Shown: positions 58,701 to 64,000 of the stretch, in pieces
Layout of the letters: the number at the start of each line of letters is the position of its first letter
How positions within the stretch are numbered: the first letter of the stretch is position 1
From: a virus
DNA: 64,000 bases
Reading direction: 5' to 3' (one strand)
IMG/VR virus record: IMGVR_UViG_3300027747_002444
Span: 1 to 64,000 of that record
Notes under the pieces: generated by a model
Databases searched by the model: none
What the model was told of the DNA's origin: nothing
What the model saw: only the letters and a program-made list of their open reading frames with translations
Translations under genes and position numbers: made by a program

Positions 58701-59547
58701 ATATGTTATAGGTTGGGTTGCTAACACAAGCACTATAAGTTACGAAAAGAGAATCTACATTTAAAGAATTAGAATAATTTGCTGATAAAGATGGTTCTAA
58801 ATTTAATGAAATATATGATGGGTTTTTGCTTGTAAAATCAACAACATTACGATCAACTCTAGTTGTTGATCCGCTTATGCCATATGTTAAGCTATAGTTA
58901 GCATAATTAGTAACTGGAATAAAATCCGAAAGATTAACAGTTGTGGGTAGTGCAGATAATCGATTATATAAATGATAAACCGTTGCATCATATTCTATTG
59001 TTGTTGACGCAAAATATTTAACGGAAGATAACATTACCTTAGTACTGGTAGTTAATTGCCACCCATATGGAATTTTTACTAAATCAGTTGGAATGGTAAT
59101 AAGTTTGTTTGGATATAAAACATACCCTATTGATGCATCACTTGTTGGGTTTGGTGTTATATAAAAAAAGTTAAATTCGGAAGGTATTTGAAATGTTTTT
59201 CTTATAGTGCTAGTATTATAAGTAAATCCTATTGGTTTTTGATTACTTACATCTGTACTATATATTGCTGGATATGCGCTGGAAAAATTTCCTGCTGGGT
59301 CAAGTGGTGATATAACCGAACCAGTTGAAGTATATGAACCCAAAGTAAAAAACTGATTGTATGTGTTGGTATTTAAATATGCATTAGCTATATCATTTGT
59401 TGGTCTTTTTTGATATCTAAGATAATTTCTATAAATGTAAGGACCTAAATTGGGATCTACAATTTGTGTGTCAGTTTCTGTTACATATGCCTCCGTATCA
59501 GGATATTTTCCTGTTGGATTAAAATTAAATGATTGTAAATTGCCCAT
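55693..59547 (-). CDS. Giant beta-rich virion protein (1284 aa)
   Basis: Starts MGNLQSFNFNPTGKYPDTEA. All-beta and Asn/Tyr/Ser-rich, with several PKD/Ig-like repeats (FNGKLYNLSPDYGSVPMYWT, NINWYINGQLVNNKDSS). No enzymatic motif found. Position after the 1332-residue gene and before the 684-residue gene suggests a baseplate or fibre-connecting protein. Confidence 0.65.
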   Translation of the reverse strand: MGNLQSFNFNPTGKYPDTEAYVTETDTQIVDPNLGPYIYRNYLRYQKRPTNDIANAYLNTNTYNQFFTLGSYTSTGSVISPLDPAGNFSSAYPAIYSTDVSNQKPIGFTYNTSTIRKTFQIPSEFNFFYITPNPTSDASIGYVLYPNKLITIPTDLVKIPYGWQLTTSTKVMLSSVKYFASTTIEYDATVYHLYNRLSALPTTVNLSDFIPVTNYANYSLTYGISGSTTRVDRNVVDFTSKNPSYISLNLEPSLSANYSNSLNVDSLFVTYSACVSNPTYNISNALVVQTLPDVTKYYNNVPLFNSSYIIYYPNATTNKFNNPNFQLIQTTIDPASALHSPKNCVMYVTLSTNNCNFAYFNNYTGSPYYAKGLVGSFIGVSYIADSPYIRKTKELIFGTVNPTTTWNLNVPYKLTDIIDQPKIYETKYPPHYYSYKTTLRDSNSAIVDSNSLNFYLYSKIVDPTTNQLNSNYVKLSSYITSDYNCLSYDLYSTCPNDYIRFKTNISSQYLPYVNFSYGENLSQSLTGKFYDIVKSPWIPVISGKDLLINYPNLDLGELNFTIRASLSSSVAGQLDAFNATNITLGKYLKPVNPWSIELDIFNETSNSITIDASTNNSLDGWPYVDLTYSNIIWYAKDSQGNIRNDLYFNGVDQNGNILQPIEPNSQYAFNANTWLINVSGFGPDTITVYLSANLEIKPSSIITDPSLFNYFSTGQLGVAPSSPLYNLQSPREIELSTYIPFNGKLYNLSPDYGSVPMYWTWSYDAQTDPTNQPISAYKIDSNGNIISSYKFGTQSTFQEISTIKILVAPYSNNTYPELHKIYVNAYTDIIYPCLSGSYNFSVDDLPDSNIINADFISTYDIDSDNKILSNTNIGQNTITRSELNYSIFQFTPLTKNQNYYANINWYINGQLVNNKDSSQGIPYINIEDGSPNLYFNFYTSSLPTNDSNLLSALVTMQLTSVVAPGWTSAHDFKASTYVYFLSSVIFENPIEFLTYPQVGFNNGFAYLLTSVDATDSKTYLNYTLTNYPSSYNNTANDTISLWLSSNRNDFNYYEYQNFSTYEITTINSSYAVADIPYNPNDIQLMNNGLKLSLVAYNDTTFPESMGTSYYALSAIGENNSIVKRSFNNTFTTYDSICSVSANPFQCSPLILPYDDVEFTFSVLNTSINLDDTKNVVIQQNFNVSSPTSPTNIMAGSVYYCLSGVYWTVCQDLSSGVAYNNNNPVTIFKIKIGDPYVPLYSGSLGIQDFFVYATPKVFQGIPSTVFAKISSQLPSVINNWNQISL

Positions 59548-59589
59548 CTTCTATAATATTTAGATTAAACTCTTTGTTTTTATAGTGGT

Positions 59590-62500
59590 TTATGATATTA
59601 ACCCTAATCCATTATAAAGCTTATATGAAAATAATTGATCAACTATCTGTTCATCTCCTAACCATTGATAAAATGATGAAAGGTTTTGATTTACTGTTGT
59701 TTGTGAATTATTCCAATCTATAACATTATCATAATATGTTGTACTAATTGTAGGTATAAAATGATAAAACTCATAATAAAAATTCCAAGTAATAACATCT
59801 AATCCTATAAAGTCGATTAATGTGCTTATTGGATATGAACTTAACCCTTTAATATTTCCAGTTTGTATTAAATTGTACTTATTTAATGATTTTGTTCGTA
59901 GAATAATAGGTGTTCCTGCTGAAACTATGTAATTATTTGATAATAGGGTTCCTCTGTTAAAAATACCGTCTTCAGATGCTTTGCTAAAATTATTTTGGTT
60001 TTTAGCAGGTGATCCCCATAATCTTGATTGATTAATGGATATTAAATCCATTAATCTTTGTATATCGGGTGGGTAACTTAATTGATAATCATCTGTTAGT
60101 TCATTAACCGAAGCAGCTAAACTGTAAAGTTCGTTTATACCACAAACATCAACGTCTGCAATATTTTTGGTAAAATTAGATATTTTTTCATATGACTTAA
60201 CACCTAAATCATCATGTTTAAATGGATACTCACCATATATGGAAGGTAAAAATTCATCAAACATGTATGTGCTATCTTGTAATGTTGGCATAAATGCCAA
60301 TGATTTCATTTGCGCCCCCAGATCTTTATTTTCGTTGACCTTGAATGCGTCTACGCTATCATTTATATAAAAATTAAGCGGAATGGATTGACCAGATAAA
60401 GAAATTTGATGCGGTGCAATGTCTATGTTATGATTATATTTGTTTATCCATTTAAATCCTGTCCAATCTCCATAAGCTTGAGCAGACTTTTGATATGGGT
60501 TATATTGAATGATTGTACCAGACTGATCAGTTGGTGAAAAAAACGTAAATCCTTTTGGGTTTACATAAAATTTATTTATGAATTTTTTTGTATTGCTATT
60601 AAAAACATAAACTTGATTTTCAACAGAATTTATAACGTATATAAATCCTCTTGCGTCTGATGCTATACCTTCCAATGCTGTCTCTGATGTATTATCGTCG
60701 GGAACAGTTAATCCTTTATCTGGATAGACATTATATTCTGAAACTGCTGATGAAGTAATGTTGCCATTTGCTACAAGAATATTCTTTATACATTTATTAA
60801 GATAATTGAACGTGTCAATTGTTTTGTTTTTGTGATCTGAAACCAAACTATCTGGTAATCTTGATGTACTACCATTCCAATAAGCTAATCCATATTCTAT
60901 TGATCTTGAATTCACACCCGTTAACAAATCGTTATATATTGCATCAACTATTAAACCTACATCTCTGTTGCAAATCTGAATTATACTAGAATTTGTGTTT
61001 ATTAAATATTGTTTTGCTGCAACATAATTAGAAACTTGATTTTGTAAAAGTGATCGGTTTGCTATTATGATATTGGCAATATTAATATCAGTTGCTGTTG
61101 CAGAACCAGCTGGAAAATATGAATTTAATGCACCGCTATTTTGAAGAGGATATACTATGTTAGCAACTCTTGCTGCTACATTTGCTTGTCTTGCGCTATC
61201 GGTAACAATATTATTATTTGTAACATATGTTGCAATCTGTAAAATAGCATTAATAGTTGGTTGTACTTCTTCTGTCGGTATAACTGGTATATTTATACCA
61301 TTTCCTGTGGTTAATGTTTTTAATACACCCTTAAAATATAAATTACCAACTTCAATACAGCGATGATTTGCATTATTTGCAATATCAGATGATAATGCAT
61401 CTACTATATACCCAGTATCTCTAAAGCATTTTGCTGTTAAAGTTGGGTTATTAGACATTGCATCTGGATAGTTAGTAATCGAATAATCAACAACTGCTTG
61501 TTGTATTTGAGACTTTGCTGTTAAAAGTTGTTGACTTGCTAACTGATATGAAGAGTTGGAAATAGCACCATATGGTTTACTTGCAGGAACATTATCAAGA
61601 CTTAAAATTATTTTATTAATGTTATTAATACTATTGGTTATCGTATCAGATTGAGGAGATGGTGTATAAATTAATTCTGTAGGGTTGTCACGAGTTGTTG
61701 TTAACGGCGTGTCGTCATAATTAGATATATCAATTGTTGCAACACTTCCAGAAAGATTATCAATTGTTGCTATTCTAGAATATGAATATGTAAACCATAT
61801 GTTTTGATTTATGTCAACAGTAAGGTTATTTAAGCCTCTTATATTACCAAATGAACTTAAAAGATTTCCATTAGTATCTCTTTTTTCAAGTGATCCAATT
61901 GAATTATAAATGTCATTGGAAAGAGCTACCCATACGTTATTATTACAATCAACTAAGACATCTTGTGGACAAGTTGATACAGGATAATTTATGGTTTTTA
62001 AAACGTTTCCATTTTCATCATATTTTATAAGATAACCGCTTGCATAATTTGAGTAAGTTACCCAAACGTTATTGAATGTATCAGTATCTAAATATGTTGG
62101 CTCAACAAAATTTTGAGTTTCAATGGCAATATTAATTGGTTCATTTGCTTTATACCAATCATTATTAATATTTGGTTTTAATGAAACTAATGGATTTACA
62201 GCAAATTTAAATTTTCCGTTATTATCAAATTTTAATATTGATGATGTATCATATAACGTCATCCAAATATTTTGTTTTCCATCGAGTGAAATTGATGCTG
62301 GAGAAACTTGATTTTCTACAAAGAATGTCAGATTATTATCTGTTGCAACTTGATTAATATCAATTGCACATAATATTGTGCCACTTGATGAAAATTTATA
62401 AAGATAATTTAAGTCACCATCACATGCCCATGCTTGATGTATCGGTGGTGGTAATACAGCAATACTATTTATATTATGAAATCCTGATGTGGAATAGTTG

Positions 62501-63588
62501 TCTTTTGTAAAATCGGGTGTTTGTATAATCGGAACATTAAAATTATAAAGCTGTATTGTTTGTAAATTTTGATTATTCTCCAATAAAAAATTTTGCGGAG
62601 CATGATATTCCACGAGTCCAATCACACCTGCATTTGGATTTGATATCCAAATTTTGTTTGAATAATCATTTCCTGACAATGTAGGAGACATAAATGTCGA
62701 AGAAGCTGTTAAGATGACATTTAAAGTTGTTTGATATGGAACGTTTAAAAATGTTTTGCAATATCCAGATGCAAGATATCCATTTTGATCTGTTTTTTTG
62801 ATTTCTAGGGGTGTGGTAAAGTATGAACTTAAATTTACGGTTCCTGCATGAATATTAATATTGGATGATGCATTGCATGGAAAGTAATGACAGAAATTTG
62901 ATTGTTCGTTAATTGGTGTAATTTCATTACCATCATTGAAAGTATCTTTATACTGTTTCCAATTGATATTAAAAATAACAGGGTGTTGAATTGCTGACCA
63001 TCTAGGATTTATAAAATCTCTTATTCCATTTTCGGATACTTTAATGTAATCTGGTTCTCTATAATAAAAAATGTGTGGTTGTAATGCAATTGCCTCACTG
63101 TTACTATATCCCAATGTTATGTATTCTCTGTTACCGTCTATTACATTTAATCCGCTCGTTTGTAATGTTGCTAAAATGGTTGTATAAGGTTGATTTGATA
63201 TAGCTAAATCAAAGTTATAAAGGTCATCAACAAAGTAAAACTCTGCTGTTCCACTAACACCAGCAAATGTACCACTAAGTGTATTTAAATTATTATTGCT
63301 ATCTAAAAATAAAGAGGTATCTTTGGTTTTTATGGAATAAATTTGTTTGCCGCTTAAATCATAGAATCTACATTCTGGTCTTAAGAATGACCATTTATAG
63401 GTGTTAGCTTGTGGTGTGTATGATCTTGAATACTTGCTATCCAATGTTACAATATGATCACCTTCATAAGAAGACGTTATGTTGATTTTAAATGGAAACC
63501 TATTAATGTGACCAGCATAAGTTGGTGGTGGTGTAAAATCAAAATATATTGATTCGTTTAATGGTAATGGAAATTCAACTATATACAT
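59590..63588 (-). CDS. Giant baseplate-type protein with NHL-type propeller (1332 aa), possible gp7 counterpart
   Basis: Encoded immediately after the gp6-like gene, the T4 place of gene 7 (T4 gp7 is 1032 aa). About 375-640 is a propeller of NHL/Vgb type (WACDGDLNYLYKFSSSG, LVDCNNNVWVALSNDI, LTVDINQNIWFTYSYS). About 660-920 holds two copies of a helical repeat with the RDxGxIVDAL/I motif (CFRDTGYIVDALSSDI, CNRDVGLIVDAIYNDL), a pattern I know from marine phage tail proteins. The C-terminal region includes FDEFLPSIYGEYPFK and QSRLWGSPAKN. The gp7 role rests on position only. Confidence 0.65.
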   Translation of the reverse strand: MYIVEFPLPLNESIYFDFTPPPTYAGHINRFPFKINITSSYEGDHIVTLDSKYSRSYTPQANTYKWSFLRPECRFYDLSGKQIYSIKTKDTSLFLDSNNNLNTLSGTFAGVSGTAEFYFVDDLYNFDLAISNQPYTTILATLQTSGLNVIDGNREYITLGYSNSEAIALQPHIFYYREPDYIKVSENGIRDFINPRWSAIQHPVIFNINWKQYKDTFNDGNEITPINEQSNFCHYFPCNASSNINIHAGTVNLSSYFTTPLEIKKTDQNGYLASGYCKTFLNVPYQTTLNVILTASSTFMSPTLSGNDYSNKIWISNPNAGVIGLVEYHAPQNFLLENNQNLQTIQLYNFNVPIIQTPDFTKDNYSTSGFHNINSIAVLPPPIHQAWACDGDLNYLYKFSSSGTILCAIDINQVATDNNLTFFVENQVSPASISLDGKQNIWMTLYDTSSILKFDNNGKFKFAVNPLVSLKPNINNDWYKANEPINIAIETQNFVEPTYLDTDTFNNVWVTYSNYASGYLIKYDENGNVLKTINYPVSTCPQDVLVDCNNNVWVALSNDIYNSIGSLEKRDTNGNLLSSFGNIRGLNNLTVDINQNIWFTYSYSRIATIDNLSGSVATIDISNYDDTPLTTTRDNPTELIYTPSPQSDTITNSINNINKIILSLDNVPASKPYGAISNSSYQLASQQLLTAKSQIQQAVVDYSITNYPDAMSNNPTLTAKCFRDTGYIVDALSSDIANNANHRCIEVGNLYFKGVLKTLTTGNGINIPVIPTEEVQPTINAILQIATYVTNNNIVTDSARQANVAARVANIVYPLQNSGALNSYFPAGSATATDINIANIIIANRSLLQNQVSNYVAAKQYLINTNSSIIQICNRDVGLIVDAIYNDLLTGVNSRSIEYGLAYWNGSTSRLPDSLVSDHKNKTIDTFNYLNKCIKNILVANGNITSSAVSEYNVYPDKGLTVPDDNTSETALEGIASDARGFIYVINSVENQVYVFNSNTKKFINKFYVNPKGFTFFSPTDQSGTIIQYNPYQKSAQAYGDWTGFKWINKYNHNIDIAPHQISLSGQSIPLNFYINDSVDAFKVNENKDLGAQMKSLAFMPTLQDSTYMFDEFLPSIYGEYPFKHDDLGVKSYEKISNFTKNIADVDVCGINELYSLAASVNELTDDYQLSYPPDIQRLMDLISINQSRLWGSPAKNQNNFSKASEDGIFNRGTLLSNNYIVSAGTPIILRTKSLNKYNLIQTGNIKGLSSYPISTLIDFIGLDVITWNFYYEFYHFIPTISTTYYDNVIDWNNSQTTVNQNLSSFYQWLGDEQIVDQLFSYKLYNGLGLIS

Positions 63589-63593
63589 AGTTT

Positions 63594-64000
63594 TTAATAG
63601 TCTGTTACTTGTATAACCCCAGAAGGTTCTATTATCTCAATTCTGGAAATTAAATTTGTAATATTGTTGAATTTTGGATATTGGAAATATTGCAATTGTA
63701 TATTTTGTGTAGTAACATTTGCGTCTAGGTTAGCATATGTTTCATTCCATATAATCAATGAAAGACCGTTAACATATGTATTTGTATCGCTTCTATAAGT
63801 TTGAAATGATTCAATGCCATCAACATTTGTAATGTCAGTTGATAGTTGATTAATATCAATCATCTGACCTAAAGTTGAAGTGGTATTATTAAAGTAAGAA
63901 TTTATAATTTTAATAACATCATTTAATATACCAGAAGATGCTCTTCTCGTGTTTGAACTTTTACGAATTAAAAGTTTACATTTAGAAATATCATTAATGT
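63594..64000 (-). CDS. Baseplate wedge gp6-like protein, C-terminal part (continues beyond the window)
   Basis: The frame is open to the right edge, so the start lies outside. The internal ATG at 63863 is not a likely start: in-frame residues upstream read ISKCKLLIRKSSNTRRASSG and NDVIKIINSYFNNTTSTLGQ. The pattern (helix with DVIKIINSYF, LGQ-x-IDI, DGIESFQTYR, GLSLIIWNE-Y) resembles the C-terminus of T4-type gp6 wedge proteins (baseplate-J superfamily). It ends 5 nt upstream of the 1332-residue gene. Partial. Confidence 0.55.
   Translation of the reverse strand, partial: INDISKCKLLIRKSSNTRRASSGILNDVIKIINSYFNNTTSTLGQMIDINQLSTDITNVDGIESFQTYRSDTNTYVNGLSLIIWNETYANLDANVTTQNIQLQYFQYPKFNNITNLISRIEIIEPSGVIQVTDY

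Overview
This window looks like part of a large, AT-rich, T4-like myovirus genome, probably from a marine or other aquatic phage. The evidence is an adjacent rIIA/rIIB pair, three tRNA genes scattered among tiny phage genes, almost gap-free gene packing with ATGA/TAATG overlaps, and about 39 kb of giant virion genes (baseplate, tail fibre, adhesin). The left end of the last gene resembles the C-terminus of a T4 gp6-type baseplate wedge protein. Several proteins (the MSHFAQ protein, YadA-like repeat fibres, beta-helix fibre, Dps-like protein) are types I associate with marine T4-like phages. The host cannot be named from the sequence. Layout. (1) 1-14.6 kb is leftward, has more GC than the rest, and consists of small early-type genes. 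Many form single-gene units: leader, gene, rho-independent terminator. Upstream of ten of these units is a striking promoter family. One to three copies of the 10-mer GCGTAAGACG are closed by an inverted copy, usually 37-39 bp away, and the proximal copy lies 21-22 or 31-32 bp upstream of a sigma70-like -35 hexamer, a one-helical-turn step. Recognisable products are a DUF932 protein, a Gp88-like Cys protein, a DUF1281/YubB-like protein, an HhH-GPD DNA glycosylase, a papain/C39-like protein, rIIB, rIIA and a DpnD/PcfM-like protein. (2) 14.6-15.6 kb is a largely non-coding hub between diverging gene blocks, with eight tandem 10-bp repeats and AT-rich DNA. It is a candidate replication origin or control region. 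(3) 15.6-17.3 kb is rightward: small genes, including a secreted Gly/Tyr-rich protein and a 26-residue membrane peptide. (4) 17.3-25.2 kb is leftward: an ABC-ATPase/GNAT fusion, a SemiSWEET-like PQ-loop protein, many small unknowns, two larger unknowns, and a heme oxygenase/ferredoxin-dependent bilin reductase pair that should make a reduced bilin from heme. (5) 25.2-38.6 kb is rightward: a vWA-containing 1494-residue protein, a 1567-residue protein with an apparently intact sedolisin (S53) protease domain and LamG-like domains, three related tail proteins (one ending in a poly-glycine adhesin domain), a Cys-motif protein and a Dps-like protein. (6) 38.6-64 kb is leftward: adhesin and fibre genes (poly-Gly adhesin, two YadA-like beta-roll fibres of which one is extremely Cys-rich, a beta-helix fibre, a YadA plus RCC1-propeller protein), then three giant baseplate-proximal proteins with PKD and NHL-like repeats, then the gp6-like gene, which runs off the window. 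How it works together: the left third is host-takeover and regulatory early functions, each unit switched on through the same DNA box. The middle carries auxiliary metabolic genes (bilin synthesis, possible sugar transport). The right part builds the baseplate and an elaborate receptor-binding apparatus. Classical Shine-Dalgarno sites are nearly absent, and several early mRNAs appear to be leaderless or nearly so. All functional names rest on motif recognition by eye; no database search was possible.
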